From NCBI RefSeq assembly GCF_009192765.1, contig NZ_VOHQ01000001.1, forward strand, positions 771,269 to 835,268: a DNA stretch of 64,000 bases, given 5' to 3'. Made by a program: the position numbers and the translations under genes. Each line of letters begins with the position of its first letter. Position 1 is the first letter of the stretch. The notes under the pieces were generated by a model. The model was not told the origin of the DNA. It worked only from the letters and a program-made list of their open reading frames with translations, and did no database searches. The DNA comes from Agriterribacter humi. Its GTDB lineage: Bacteria; Bacteroidota; Bacteroidia; Chitinophagales; Chitinophagaceae. This document shows positions 9,203 to 18,299 of the stretch, in pieces.

Positions 9203-9904
9203 ATGACCTGGAAACAACTCTTCACTTCTTCCGTTGGAAAAAAATTTGTAATGGCGCTTACGGGTGTTTCCCTCATCGCATTTCTTGTGGTGCATGTTGG
9301 GATTAATGCCTGCATTTGGGCAAACGATGACGGCGCCATGTTCAATAAGGCCGCTCATTTTATGGGAGCAACAGTAGTAATCCGCATTCTGGAAGTGGGA
9401 TTATTTATCGGCATTATTTTACACATTGTACAGGGATTGATCCTGGAAGTGCAGAACAGGAGCAGACGAAGCATAGGCTACCAGGTTCCTTTGGGCAACC
9501 GCGGAAGCAAATGGTACAGCCGCAGTATGGGATTACTGGGTACTTTAATCCTGCTTTTCCTGATCATGCATATTTATCATTTCTGGACGCCCAGCCGGCT
9601 CGGCGGAATTGGCAATATTCATGAACTGGGCATTACTTCCTACGATGGAAAAGAATATCATAATCTGTATGGCGAAATGCTGATCGTATTTCAATCGCTG
9701 GCAGTAGTTACTTTATATGTGCTGGCCTGCATTTCCTTAGCTTATCATTTAATGCATGGGTTTAACAGCGCATTCAGAACGCTTGGCCTGCACAATCAAC
9801 GCTATGTGCGTATTGTTCATGCAGCAGGCACGGCATTTTCAATAATAGTACCATTAGCTTTTGCCATGATGCCGGTATCTGTATATCTGGGGTGGGTGAA
9901 ATAG
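9203..9904 (+). CDS. sdhC: succinate dehydrogenase cytochrome b subunit
   Basis: Membrane anchor of succinate:quinone oxidoreductase, 233 residues, of the b558 type in which one polypeptide with five helices carries the haem(s). Hydrophobic helices are visible at about 14-36 (MALTGVSLIAFLVVHVGI), 50-75 (VVIRILEVGLFIGIILHIVQGLI), 108-127, 155-180 (IVFQSLAVVTLYVLACISLAYHL) and 205-225. Several helix-embedded His residues (for example in VVHVGI, LHIVQG, IMHIYHF, AYHLMHG) are candidate haem ligands. First gene of sdhCAB, with an exact -7 promoter element upstream. 119 bp separate it from sdhA. Confidence 0.92.
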   Translation: MTWKQLFTSSVGKKFVMALTGVSLIAFLVVHVGINACIWANDDGAMFNKAAHFMGATVVIRILEVGLFIGIILHIVQGLILEVQNRSRRSIGYQVPLGNRGSKWYSRSMGLLGTLILLFLIMHIYHFWTPSRLGGIGNIHELGITSYDGKEYHNLYGEMLIVFQSLAVVTLYVLACISLAYHLMHGFNSAFRTLGLHNQRYVRIVHAAGTAFSIIVPLAFAMMPVSVYLGWVK

Positions 9905-10023
9905 TGGTAAGTGGTAAGTATTGGAGAGAAGTGGAGGGAAGCGAATAATTCGTTAGGGATGATCTCTTACTTTTATTAATAACCTGAAATCAATCTGGTA
10001 AAATCATCAACGTATTTACAATT

Positions 10024-12000
10024 ATGCTGGATTCAAAAATACCTGCAGGACCATTAGAGAATAAATGGAGCGACTACAAAGGCCATGTAAAGCTGGTAAA
10101 CCCTGCCAATAAACGTAAACTGGAGATCATTGTTGTAGGAACGGGATTGGCCGGAGCTTCTGCAGCCGCTTCACTGGGTGAATTAGGATACCGCGTAAAA
10201 GCCTTTTGTTTCCAGGACTCTCCCCGCAGGGCGCATTCTATTGCAGCACAGGGCGGCATAAACGCTGCTAAAAATTATCAAAATGACGGCGATTCTGTTT
10301 TCCGTCTTTTTTACGATACGATAAAAGGAGGAGACTACCGTTCGCGGGAAGCCAATGTACATCGTTTGTCAGAAGTAAGCGTTAATATTATTGATCAGTG
10401 TGTGGCCCAGGGCGTACCCTTTGCAAGAGAATACAGCGGATTGCTGAATAACCGGTCATTTGGGGGTGTACAGGTAAAAAGAACATTTTATGCTGCCGGT
10501 CAAACTGGCCAGCAATTACTGATAGGTGCTTACCAGGCGCTCGAGCGGCAGGTAGCACTGGGTAATGTAACCATGTACACGCGTCATGAAATGCTGGATG
10601 TGGTGGTAATTGATGACAAAGCCAGAGGTATTGTTTGCCGAAACCTTGTTACGGGCGAACTCGAAAGACATTTCGGTCATTCGGTATTGTTATGTACCGG
10701 CGGTTATGGAAATGTATTTTATTTGTCTACCAACGCCATGGGCTGTAATGTTACCGCAGCCTGGAAAGCCCATAAAAAAGGCGCTTTTTTTGCCAATCCC
10801 TGCTTTACGCAAATTCACCCTACCTGCATACCCGTTACCGGCGATCACCAGAGCAAATTAACACTGATGTCGGAATCTCTGCGTAACGATGGCCGCATAT
10901 GGGTTCCCAAAAAACAGAACGATACCCGTAAAGCCAATGATATACCGGAAGAAGAACGGGATTATTATTTAGAAAGGAAATATCCGGCCTATGGTAACCT
11001 GGTGCCCCGCGATGTGGCTTCACGTGCGGCTAAAGAAAGATGCGATGCCGGTTACGGCGTAGGCACTACCAAGCAGGCGGTTTATCTCGATTTCCGGTAT
11101 AATCTTATCAATAAATATGGAAGAGCCGAAGCCAGCAAGCAGGGAATAGAAAATCCCGACATGGATACACTCATAAGATTGGGCAAAGAAGTAGTAAAGG
11201 AAGAATACGGTAATCTCTTTGACATGTATGAAAAGATTACGGGTGAAAATCCATATGAAGTACCCATGCGCATCTACCCCGCAGTACATTATACGATGGG
11301 CGGACTATGGGTAGATTATGAACTCATGACTTCTATTACCGGCTTATACGCATTAGGAGAAGCAAACTTTAGTGATCATGGCGCCAACCGCCTCGGTGCT
11401 TCCGCCTTGATGCAGGGATTGGCAGATGGTTATTTCGTTATCCCCTACACCATTGGCAATTACCTGGCCAATGAAATTTCTGTAAAGCCCATTCCCACTA
11501 CGCATGAAGCTTTTGAAGCAGCCGAAAATGCAGTGAGAGACCGCATCAGCAGCCTGATGAATATCAAAGGCAAACAGTCGGTAGAAAGTTTTCATAAACG
11601 CCTGGGAAAGATCATGTGGGATAAATGTGGCATGTCGCGCAATGCAAAAAATCTGAATGAAGCAATAGAAGAAATAAGGTCTCTGAAAAAAGAATTCTGG
11701 AGCGATGTAAGGATCCCCGGCGATATCAATGAAATGAATCCTGAATTAGATAAAGCCAACCGCGTGGCAGATTTTATTGAGCTGGGCGAACTGATATGTA
11801 TAGACGCTCTTGAAAGGGCGGAAAGCTGTGGCGGCCATTTCCGGGAAGAAAGCCAGACGGAAGAAGGAGAAGCCCTCCGCCATGATGATCAGTTCCTGTA
11901 TGTGGCAGCCTGGGAATACAATGGAGAGCACAACTGGAAACTGAATAAAGAAGAACTTGAATTTGAACTGGCCAAACCAACGCAGCGGAACTATAAATAA
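10024..12000 (+). CDS. sdhA: succinate dehydrogenase / fumarate reductase flavoprotein subunit
   Basis: Catalytic subunit that oxidises succinate to fumarate with covalently bound FAD; TCA cycle and respiratory chain, on the cytosolic face of the membrane. 658 residues. The FAD-binding Rossmann fold is at about 36-60 ([22 protein letters not shown]). The segment [17 protein letters not shown] (about 68-84) carries the His that is flavinylated in this family. Further motifs are [11 protein letters not shown], the active-site region [14 protein letters not shown], and [22 protein letters not shown]. Its TAA stop is also the left end of the four-helix-bundle element that separates it from sdhB. 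Confidence 0.96.
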   Translation: MLDSKIPAGPLENKWSDYKGHVKLVNPANKRKLEIIVVGTGLAGASAAASLGELGYRVKAFCFQDSPRRAHSIAAQGGINAAKNYQNDGDSVFRLFYDTIKGGDYRSREANVHRLSEVSVNIIDQCVAQGVPFAREYSGLLNNRSFGGVQVKRTFYAAGQTGQQLLIGAYQALERQVALGNVTMYTRHEMLDVVVIDDKARGIVCRNLVTGELERHFGHSVLLCTGGYGNVFYLSTNAMGCNVTAAWKAHKKGAFFANPCFTQIHPTCIPVTGDHQSKLTLMSESLRNDGRIWVPKKQNDTRKANDIPEEERDYYLERKYPAYGNLVPRDVASRAAKERCDAGYGVGTTKQAVYLDFRYNLINKYGRAEASKQGIENPDMDTLIRLGKEVVKEEYGNLFDMYEKITGENPYEVPMRIYPAVHYTMGGLWVDYELMTSITGLYALGEANFSDHGANRLGASALMQGLADGYFVIPYTIGNYLANEISVKPIPTTHEAFEAAENAVRDRISSLMNIKGKQSVESFHKRLGKIMWDKCGMSRNAKNLNEAIEEIRSLKKEFWSDVRIPGDINEMNPELDKANRVADFIELGELICIDALERAESCGGHFREESQTEEGEALRHDDQFLYVAAWEYNGEHNWKLNKEELEFELAKPTQRNYK

Positions 12001-12018
12001 TTTGAAAATTTGAAAATG
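11999..12018 (+). repeat. left copy of the 20-bp inverted repeat
   Basis: AATTTGAAAATTTGAAAATG, whose first two bases belong to the sdhA stop codon. The exact inverse is at 12449-12468, and a third copy, in the same orientation as the right one, is at 23656-23675. Internally it is two TTTGAAAA units. Confidence 0.85.
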
Positions 12019-12080
12019 AGGCAATTTGAAAATATGTTAATTTGATCAAATTCAAATTGCTAACTTTTAAATTTTCAACA

Positions 12081-12486
12081 ATGAGAAATGACAAACCCAA
12101 TGTAATAGTGGAAAAGACAATAAATTTTGCACTATCTGTCATTGAATACTGTGAGAGATAAAAAATTTGTGATAGCCAGGCAGTTATTGCGTTCTTCAAC
12201 ATCTATAGGAGCAAATGTTTTTGAAACGCAAAATGCGGAGAGTAAAGCTGATTTCATTCACAAGATGAAAATAGCAGCTAAAGAAGCAAGTGAAACTCTA
12301 TATTGGCTGACACTCTGTGAAAGAAGTAAAAATTATAGGTTTAACAATATGCTGATTGATAATTTGGGTGAGATTATAAAGATATTATCTAAAATAATTT
12401 CTTCGGCAAAGGGAAAAATTCCAGGGTTTATTTGGATATTTCTTTATGCATTTTCAAATTTTCAAATTTTCAAATTAGGGGATTAA
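12081..12486 (+). pseudogene. frameshifted four-helix-bundle protein (23S rRNA IVP family)
   Basis: The reading frame begins at ATG 12081 (MRNDKPNVIVEKTINFALSV) and stops early at TAA 12159-12161 after IEYCER. The rest of the protein continues in the next frame from about 12151 (RDKKFVIARQLLRSSTSIG, then NAESKADFIHKMKIAAKEA and ETLYWLTLCERS). Joined, the two frames give the typical four-helix-bundle protein associated with intervening sequences of 23S rRNA genes, about 115-120 residues. The join needs a net shift of one base, so the gene is broken or has a sequencing error at the A-run near 12160. The C-terminus runs on past the usual end (SSAKGK) into the right-hand repeat until TAA 12484-12486, so the original stop also seems lost. 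Function of the family is not established. Confidence 0.7.
12449..12476 (+). repeat. right copy of the inverted repeat, with an extra unit
   Basis: Begins with CATTTTCAAATTTTCAAATT, the exact inverse of 11999-12018, followed by a third TTCAAATT unit. It lies inside the read-through C-terminal part of the four-helix-bundle frame, 12 nt before the sdhB start at 12489. Confidence 0.85.
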
Positions 12487-12488
12487 TT

Positions 12489-13253
12489 ATGGACCATTAT
12501 ACAATGAACCTCACCTTAAAGGTGTGGAAACAAAAAAACAAAAGCGAAAGAGGACATTTTGAAACCTACCAGGTAAAGGATATTTCTTCTGAAATGTCGT
12601 TCCTCGAAATGTTCGATGTACTGAATGAAAAATTAATTGAGGAAAACAGGGAGCCCATAGCCTTTGACCATGATTGCCGCGAAGGGATTTGCGGCATGTG
12701 CTCAATGTATATCAATGGCCGACCGCACGGGCCATGGCATGGCACTACTACCTGCCAGTTGCATATGAGGGCGTTTAAAGATGGCGATACCATTGTAGTT
12801 GAGCCCTGGCGCGCCAATGCTTTTCCCGTAATTAAAGATCTTATTGTAGATCGTCACGCTTTCGACAGGATCATACAGGCGGGCGGCTATATTTCGGTAA
12901 ACACAGGTAATGCGGTAGACGGAAATTCCATTCCTGTTGAAAAAGAAAAAGCAGACCAGTCTTTTGCCGCTGCCGCCTGTATAGGATGCGGCGCCTGCGT
13001 GGCAGCCTGTAAAAATAGTTCGGCTATGCTTTTTGTATCTGCTAAAGTTGCCCACCTCGCTTTATTGCCACAGGGTGCACCGGAGAAAAAGAGCCGGGTA
13101 CTCAACATGATAGAGCAAATGGATAAGGAGGGTTTTGGTTCATGCACCATGACGGAAGCTTGTGAAGCCGTTTGCCCCAAAGAAATTTCTGTAGATAATA
13201 TTGCAAGGTTAAATAAAGAATACCTTTCCGCTGCAAGCACTATTGATAAATAG
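12489..13253 (+). CDS. sdhB: succinate dehydrogenase / fumarate reductase iron-sulfur subunit
   Basis: Passes electrons from the flavoprotein to the membrane quinone site through Fe-S clusters. 254 residues. [2Fe-2S] ligands lie in CREGICGMC and TTCQLHM (about 60-95). The second domain holds [11 protein letters not shown] and [16 protein letters not shown], ligands for the [4Fe-4S] and [3Fe-4S] clusters. Start chosen at ATG 12489; an open frame reaches 19 codons further upstream but only through the inverted repeat. A second ATG at 12504 is also possible. In the sdh operon it is separated from sdhA by 488 bp of inserted DNA, so co-transcription must pass through that element. Four nucleotides separate it from the next gene. 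Confidence 0.95.
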   Translation: MDHYTMNLTLKVWKQKNKSERGHFETYQVKDISSEMSFLEMFDVLNEKLIEENREPIAFDHDCREGICGMCSMYINGRPHGPWHGTTTCQLHMRAFKDGDTIVVEPWRANAFPVIKDLIVDRHAFDRIIQAGGYISVNTGNAVDGNSIPVEKEKADQSFAAAACIGCGACVAACKNSSAMLFVSAKVAHLALLPQGAPEKKSRVLNMIEQMDKEGFGSCTMTEACEAVCPKEISVDNIARLNKEYLSAASTIDK

Positions 13254-13257
13254 CTAA

Positions 13258-14175
13258 ATGAATGGTAATGAAATCATACATGCAGAGGCTGTTACAACGG
13301 ATACCATTGAAAATTCCCTCACTGATCAAAAAAAAGTACGGCTTGATGTGCTCCGGCTCGATAAAATACATCCCGTAGTTTCAGGAAATAAATGGTTCAA
13401 ACTTCAATATTATACAGGTGACGCTGTAAACAAAGGATATACTACATTACTCACATTCGGCGGTTCCTATTCCAATCATATTGCAGCTACCGCATATGCA
13501 GCAAAAACGCTGGGGCTTAATGCTGTTGGCGTTATAAGGGGAGAAGCTCCCAAACAATGGTCGCATACCCTGCAGGAAGCACATGCCTGCCAAATGCAGC
13601 TTGTTTTTTTACCAAGGAATGAATACGATGCAATAAAAAAAAATGTGCATACCACAAAATTTGAAGCGCAATTTGGTAAGGCATACATTATTCCCGAAGG
13701 TGGTTATGGCCTGCCGGGCGTGCAGGGCGCAGCGGATATGTTGCATAGTACAGATACCAGCAATTACACACATATTGTTTCGGCTGTGGGAACAGGAACA
13801 ACCATAGCTGGCATCATACAAGCCACAGAACCTCACCAGCAGGTTACAGGCATAAGCGTTATGAAGAACAATCTGGGTTTGAACGATGAAATACAATCTT
13901 TATTAAATACATCCCTGCCTGGCAGGTTTCGCCTTATACATGATTATCATTTTGGAGGATATGCAAAATACACCCCTGCACTAACCGGGTGGATGAACCG
14001 GTTTTATCATGCATCAACTATTCCGCTGGATTTTGTTTATACCGCAAAAATGATGTATGGTATATTTGATCTGATGGAGAAAGATTTTTTCCGGCCGCGA
14101 TCCCGCATCTTAGCTATCCATAGCGGGGGTTTACAGGGCAACCGCTCTCTTGCACCCGGAGTTTTAGTATTTTAA
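13258..14175 (+). CDS. PLP-dependent enzyme, ACC deaminase / D-cysteine desulfhydrase family
   Basis: 305 residues of the fold-type II PLP family that includes 1-aminocyclopropane-1-carboxylate deaminase and D-cysteine desulfhydrase. The PLP Lys is Lys45 in VSGNKWFKL. GGSYSNHIAATAYAAKTLG (about 63-81) is the substrate/carboxylate-binding stretch, and the phosphate loop is SAVGTGTTIAGI (about 180). The C-terminal IHSGGLQGNRSL is also typical. The true substrate cannot be told from sequence alone; D-cysteine desulfhydrase activity is at least as likely as ACC deaminase. Starts 4 nt after the sdhB stop, so probably co-transcribed with it although the function is unrelated. Confidence 0.85.
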   Translation: MNGNEIIHAEAVTTDTIENSLTDQKKVRLDVLRLDKIHPVVSGNKWFKLQYYTGDAVNKGYTTLLTFGGSYSNHIAATAYAAKTLGLNAVGVIRGEAPKQWSHTLQEAHACQMQLVFLPRNEYDAIKKNVHTTKFEAQFGKAYIIPEGGYGLPGVQGAADMLHSTDTSNYTHIVSAVGTGTTIAGIIQATEPHQQVTGISVMKNNLGLNDEIQSLLNTSLPGRFRLIHDYHFGGYAKYTPALTGWMNRFYHASTIPLDFVYTAKMMYGIFDLMEKDFFRPRSRILAIHSGGLQGNRSLAPGVLVF

Positions 14176-14201
14176 TATATAAGTGTAGCATTATCTTTGT
14201 T

Positions 14202-14209
14202 GCGTTCAG
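14202..14209 (+). promoter_or_regulatory. -7 promoter element
   Basis: TATCTTTG matches TAnnTTTG exactly, 28 nt before the ATG at 14238 and after the stop of the previous gene. The -33 region is A/T-rich without a clear TTTG. Confidence 0.5.
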
Positions 14210-14237
14210 CGTTAATGCTTTTGATATAATTATTACC

Positions 14238-15044
14238 ATGAAAATTGTTTCCCGGGTTATTGCTTTCATTACGCTTATTTCATACAGCTATGCCATCCAG
14301 TCGCAGGACACCTTGCCCGATTTTACAGTTGTAAACAGAAATGGTAAAGTTATATTGAGCTGGGTAAACGATTTCCCCGTAATAAAACAGTTGAGTATTC
14401 AGCGTTCCTCAGATAGTTTGAAAGGTTTTAAAACCATTTTAACGCTGCCTGATCCATCATCAGTTACCAATGGGTTTCTTGATAATAATGCTCCTGATGT
14501 TTCGTCTTTCTACAAATTGTATATTTTGCTCGACAATGGAAATTACATGTTTAGCACATCGCAAAAACCACAGAAAGATCTGCCGCCCGTAGCAAAAAAA
14601 GAAAAAAGTGCAATCAATAATAGTGCAACTGCTCAACCAAACGCACAGGATAACAAAGGCGCTGCTAAAACAAGTGCCGCAGCTACAGATAAAACATCAA
14701 CGTCATATCAGCTACAGTCTGCCGCCCGAACGTCCGGTAAAAAAAGAAGCGATGGTTTAATAGCGGATACAATGAATTTGGTAAGACCTGAAACATATAA
14801 ACCTTCAAGTTTTGTTTTTACAAATCCTGATGGAGATATTACTATTGTATTGCCTCCGGGAAGACTGAATAATTTTAAAATCAGGTTCTACGAAGAAAAT
14901 GGCAATATCCTGTTCCAGATCAATGATATTAAAGAACATATTTTTACGCTGGATAAATCAAATTTCATGCATGCAGGCTGGTTCAGGTTTGAATTATTTG
15001 AAAATGGCACACTCAAAGAAAAAAACAAAGTAAGGGTACCATAA
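14238..15044 (+). CDS. exported protein of unknown function
   Basis: 268 residues with an N-terminal signal sequence (about 1-22, ending SYAIQSQ), so it is exported. Residues about 29-95 resemble a fibronectin type III-like strand pattern (VVNRNGKVILSWVNDF). A low-complexity linker rich in Ala, Lys, Ser and Thr follows at about 110-170. The C-terminal part is again strand-rich and contains VLPPGRLNNFKIRFYEENGN. I recognise no named family. It converges with lipB, only 4 bp separating the two stop codons. A good -7 promoter element precedes it, so it is probably transcribed alone. Confidence 0.7.
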   Translation: MKIVSRVIAFITLISYSYAIQSQDTLPDFTVVNRNGKVILSWVNDFPVIKQLSIQRSSDSLKGFKTILTLPDPSSVTNGFLDNNAPDVSSFYKLYILLDNGNYMFSTSQKPQKDLPPVAKKEKSAINNSATAQPNAQDNKGAAKTSAAATDKTSTSYQLQSAARTSGKKRSDGLIADTMNLVRPETYKPSSFVFTNPDGDITIVLPPGRLNNFKIRFYEENGNILFQINDIKEHIFTLDKSNFMHAGWFRFELFENGTLKEKNKVRVP

Positions 15045-15048
15045 TATA

Positions 15049-15798
15049 TTAGCTTTCATCAACAAGCGTACAATCGAATACCCGTTCAAAACAATTTTTC
15101 AGGGTTGCTTTTACTGTCTCTGTTCCGGGGTTAAAATTCAATTCTTTTTCTATTGAAGTTACCTGCTTATTGGCAATACCGCAGGGAATGATGTAATTAA
15201 AATAATCCAGGCTGGTGTTTACATTCAATGCAAACCCGTGCATGGTTACCCACCGGCTGCAGCGTACACCCATGGCGCATATCTTTCTTTCCCTTCCTTT
15301 TACGGAGGGCTCTATCCATACGCCTGTTTCGCCGGGCGAGCGCTCACCTTTTATACCATACTGTTGTAAAGTAAGGATAACCACTTCTTCAAGATTACGC
15401 AGATATTTCCCGATATCGGTATAATATTTCTCAAGATCAAGAATGGGATAGCCTACAATTTGTCCCGGCCCGTGAAAGGTAATATCTCCGCCCCTGTTGG
15501 TCTGATAATATTCAATTCCTTTTTGATGAAGGGCTGCTTCGCTGATCAGCACATTTTCTGCATGCCCGCTTTTGCCTAAAGTATATACGGGGGGGTGTTC
15601 ACACAACAGCAAATGGTGGCGCGTATCAGCGGCGGCTGGCTCAAAATCGGTTTCCTGCCGGGCGCCGTTGGATGAATAGGATAAACCGGCTTTGGCTAAT
15701 GCTTTTGCCTGCACATTCTTCAGCAGCAATTGTTCCTGGAAATCCCATGCATCTTTATAGGCTACAGCGCCCATGTCTTTAAAAAAAACTTCCTGCAT
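15049..15798 (-). CDS. lipB: octanoyl-[acyl carrier protein]:protein transferase
   Basis: Transfers octanoate from acyl carrier protein to lipoyl-dependent enzyme subunits (pyruvate and 2-oxoglutarate dehydrogenases, glycine cleavage), the first step of endogenous lipoylation. 249 residues, slightly longer than usual because of an insertion (SYSSNGARQETDFEPAAADT) near residues 42-62. The signature RGGDITFHGPGQIVGYPILDL starts at about 100. The active-site Cys and Lys lie in IPCGIANKQVTS (about 205-217). The gene is monocistronic and divergent from the GH5 gene; 126 bp lie between the two starts. Confidence 0.94.
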   Translation of the reverse strand: MQEVFFKDMGAVAYKDAWDFQEQLLLKNVQAKALAKAGLSYSSNGARQETDFEPAAADTRHHLLLCEHPPVYTLGKSGHAENVLISEAALHQKGIEYYQTNRGGDITFHGPGQIVGYPILDLEKYYTDIGKYLRNLEEVVILTLQQYGIKGERSPGETGVWIEPSVKGRERKICAMGVRCSRWVTMHGFALNVNTSLDYFNYIIPCGIANKQVTSIEKELNFNPGTETVKATLKNCFERVFDCTLVDES

Positions 15799-15924
15799 GC
15801 CTGCAAAGTTATTTCATTTAAAGCAATGGAAAACGTTTCCCTCCCTGGACGCTTAACCGATCTTATTACTTATCTTAGAAGACCTGATCTGGTATATTGC
15901 CCACAACGAATATTGCATCGCTAT

Positions 15925-17070
15925 ATGAACCGTAAAAATTTTATAAAAAATACCGGGCTCATTACGGCCGGATTAAGCTTGTCGGAAATCAGGTCGCTTG
16001 CCTCATCCTGGCAGTTACCCGCACCCAATAAATTGCCCCGGTGGAAGGGATTTAATTTGCTCGATTTCTTTTCACCCGCTCCCCATCCATCGCGTAACCC
16101 AACCACTGAGGAACATTACAAATGGATGCGCGACTGGGGATTTAATTTCGTTCGTGTGCCCATAGCGTACCCGCATTACCTGGATATAGACCGTTCGAAA
16201 GACATTACACCTGACGATGTATATAAGATCAGCAATGAGGCGATTGACAGGATAGATGCTTTGGTAACCACGGCACATAAATATGGAATCCATGTAAGCC
16301 TTAACCTGCATCGTGCACCGGGCTATTGTATCAACGCCGGATTTCATGAACCCTATAATTTATGGAAAGATGAAGCGGCTCAGGAGGCTTTTTATTTCCA
16401 CTGGAATATGTGGGCAAAAAAATATCAAAACCTGTCACCTCAAAAAATAAGTTTCGACCTGGTAAATGAGCCCAGTATGCGGGAAGATATGAATGACCAG
16501 CATTCCAGATCGGGACCGGTACCCGGGGATGTATACCGCAAGGTTGCCAAAGGAGCCGCTGAAGCCATTCGCAAAGAGAACCCGGAACATCTGGTAATTG
16601 CCGATGGAAATAATGTGGGCAATACACCCATCCCGGAAATTAAAGACCTGAATATCGGGCAAAGTTGCAGGGGATATTATCCCGGCGCTATCTCTCACTA
16701 TAAAGCACCCTGGGCCAATAAAGACATTAATAACCTGCCTGAACCCAAATGGCCCGGAGAAGTAGGCGGAAAACATTTTAGTAAAGCCATGCTGGAAACC
16801 TATTATAAGCCATGGACCGATTTAATACAGCAGGGCGTTGGGGTACACTGCGGGGAGTGTGGCTGCTGGAACAAAACCCCGCATAATGTATTCATGGCAT
16901 GGTTTACCGATGTGCTCAGCATTCTTAAAGCCGGCAATATTGGTTTTGCAGTATGGAATTTTATAGGAGATTTTGGGGTGCTCGACTCCCGGAGAACAGA
17001 TGTGGATTATGAAGACTGGTATGGGCATAAATTAGACAGGAGGTTCCTTGACCTGATGCGCAAACAATAA
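15925..17070 (+). CDS. glycoside hydrolase family 5 (cellulase-like)
   Basis: A 381-residue secreted-type glycosidase with the (beta/alpha)8 fold of clan GH-A, hydrolysing beta-linked glucans or mannans. The start at ATG 15925 is chosen because it gives MNRKNFIKNTGLITAGLSL, a signal-like stretch with a basic N-terminus and hydrophobic core; an open frame extends upstream over the lipB start but has no such feature. Catalytic residues are the acid/base Glu182 in LVNEPS and the nucleophile Glu311 in VHCGECGCW. Other GH5 marks are GFNFVRVPI (about 72) and SLNLHRAPG (about 125). Substrate specificity cannot be assigned. No starch-utilisation-type SusCD pair is nearby. Confidence 0.88.
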   Translation: MNRKNFIKNTGLITAGLSLSEIRSLASSWQLPAPNKLPRWKGFNLLDFFSPAPHPSRNPTTEEHYKWMRDWGFNFVRVPIAYPHYLDIDRSKDITPDDVYKISNEAIDRIDALVTTAHKYGIHVSLNLHRAPGYCINAGFHEPYNLWKDEAAQEAFYFHWNMWAKKYQNLSPQKISFDLVNEPSMREDMNDQHSRSGPVPGDVYRKVAKGAAEAIRKENPEHLVIADGNNVGNTPIPEIKDLNIGQSCRGYYPGAISHYKAPWANKDINNLPEPKWPGEVGGKHFSKAMLETYYKPWTDLIQQGVGVHCGECGCWNKTPHNVFMAWFTDVLSILKAGNIGFAVWNFIGDFGVLDSRRTDVDYEDWYGHKLDRRFLDLMRKQ

Positions 17071-17138
17071 GAAATTTCCAGGCAGGCAGATACCCTGGTT
17101 CATATCATGTTAAACCATGCCGGCAGGCTTATTCCTGT

Positions 17139-17146
17139 TATCTTTG
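17139..17146 (+). promoter_or_regulatory. -7 promoter element before the rluD-type gene
   Basis: TATCTTTG is an exact TAnnTTTG match, 17 nt before ATG 17164. It lies downstream of the upstream in-frame ATG at 17107, so it argues for translation from 17164. Confidence 0.5.
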
Positions 17147-17163
17147 CAAAAAACAAGCAGGTT

Positions 17164-18231
17164 ATGCTCAGTGAAAAGGAATGGGAGAATGAACCGGAAG
17201 ATGACGATAGCAGCGAATCACGCTATGAGCGGATGGCCTTTACCGTAGATAAAGGACAGGAATCCATTCGTATTGATAAATTCCTCATCAACCGTATGGA
17301 AGGCGGCACCAGGAATAAATTGCAGCAGGGCATTGAAAAGGGGTTTGTTTTGGTAAACAACCAGGTGGTAAAATCCAATTATAAAATACGCCCCGGAGAT
17401 CATATCATCATGTATTCAGACACTGCACCTGAATTAACAGAAGTAATTCCCGAACAGCTTCCACTCGATATCAGGTATGAGGATGATGATATTATCATAC
17501 TTTATAAGCCCGCTGGTATGGTAGTGCATCCCGGCTCGGGCAATTATACCGGAACAGTGGTAAATGGTATATCCTGGTACTTAAAACAACAGCAGCCTCA
17601 TTTATCGGAGTCCGAACTCCCTCGTTTTGGATTGGTGCACCGTATAGATAAAAATACTACAGGGTTGCTTGTGCTGGCTAAAAATGAAATCGCTTCAGTG
17701 CGCCTGGCCAGCCAGTTTGCAGAACATACCGTGCAAAGAAGATATATCGCTCTTGTATGGGGCGACTTTACGGATGACAGTGGTACAATTGTAGCTCATG
17801 TAGGGCGCCATCAACGACACCGTAAGATTATGGATACCTTTCCTGAAGGCGAATATGGAAAAGAGGCCATTACTCATTACAGGGTATTGGAAAGATTGGG
17901 TTATGTAAGTTTGATTGAATGTCGCCTGGAAACCGGGCGAACCCATCAAATACGGGTACACATGAAATATATCGGTCACCCCCTATTTAACGATGAAACT
18001 TACGGTGGTGATAAAATTGTTAAGGGAACGGTTTTCACCAAATACAAACAGTTTGTTGAAAATTGTTTTGCGCTTTGCCCACGCCATGCGCTTCATGCTA
18101 AAACATTAGGATTTATTCATCCAACCTCGGGTAAACAGATGCTTTTTGAAAGTGAAATCCCTGCCGATATGCAATCGGTTATAGAAAAATGGAGACGATA
18201 CGTAGGAGCGAAAGGGATGAATGTGGAATAA
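17164..18231 (+). CDS. rluD: RluA/RluD-family 23S rRNA pseudouridine synthase
   Basis: Isomerises specific uridines of 23S rRNA to pseudouridine. 355 residues from ATG 17164; a -7 promoter element at 17139-17146 lies between this start and the alternative ATG at 17107. An acidic N-terminal tail precedes an S4 RNA-binding domain (about 35-95, with IRIDKFLINRM). The catalytic domain carries ILYKPAGMVVHPGSG and the catalytic Asp in VHRIDKNTTGLLVLAK. The motif ETGRTHQIRVHMKYIGHPLFND is also intact. The family has several paralogues (RluA, RluC, RluD), and RluD is the best guess from the S4 domain and motif spelling, not proven. Confidence 0.88.
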   Translation: MLSEKEWENEPEDDDSSESRYERMAFTVDKGQESIRIDKFLINRMEGGTRNKLQQGIEKGFVLVNNQVVKSNYKIRPGDHIIMYSDTAPELTEVIPEQLPLDIRYEDDDIIILYKPAGMVVHPGSGNYTGTVVNGISWYLKQQQPHLSESELPRFGLVHRIDKNTTGLLVLAKNEIASVRLASQFAEHTVQRRYIALVWGDFTDDSGTIVAHVGRHQRHRKIMDTFPEGEYGKEAITHYRVLERLGYVSLIECRLETGRTHQIRVHMKYIGHPLFNDETYGGDKIVKGTVFTKYKQFVENCFALCPRHALHAKTLGFIHPTSGKQMLFESEIPADMQSVIEKWRRYVGAKGMNVE

Positions 18232-18299
18232 TCTGCAACAATATTTGGATATTTATTTTTTACATATCAAGCTGGCATATTGCGTCCCGGAAAACGCCA

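Larger units (their letters stand above)
11999..12476. mobile_element. four-helix-bundle (IVP/S23-type) element inside the sdh operon
   Basis: A 478-bp unit between sdhA and sdhB. AATTTGAAAATTTGAAAATG at 11999-12018 is repeated as a perfect 20-bp inverted copy at 12449-12468, and the right side continues with one more TTTTCAAATT unit to 12476. Inside lies a frameshifted four-helix-bundle gene. Further partial copies of the TTTGAAAA unit occur at about 12023-12032 and, inverted, at 12071-12077. The left end abuts the sdhA stop codon and the right end lies 12 nt before the sdhB ATG. Being bounded by terminal inverted repeats suggests an inserted unit. No transposase is present, so how it moved is unknown. 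Confidence 0.55.

Noticed and set aside
15730..15924. N-terminal extension of the GH5 protein, overlapping the lipB start.
   Set aside because: A signal-like start at 15925 fits an exported enzyme; the extension has no recognisable feature.
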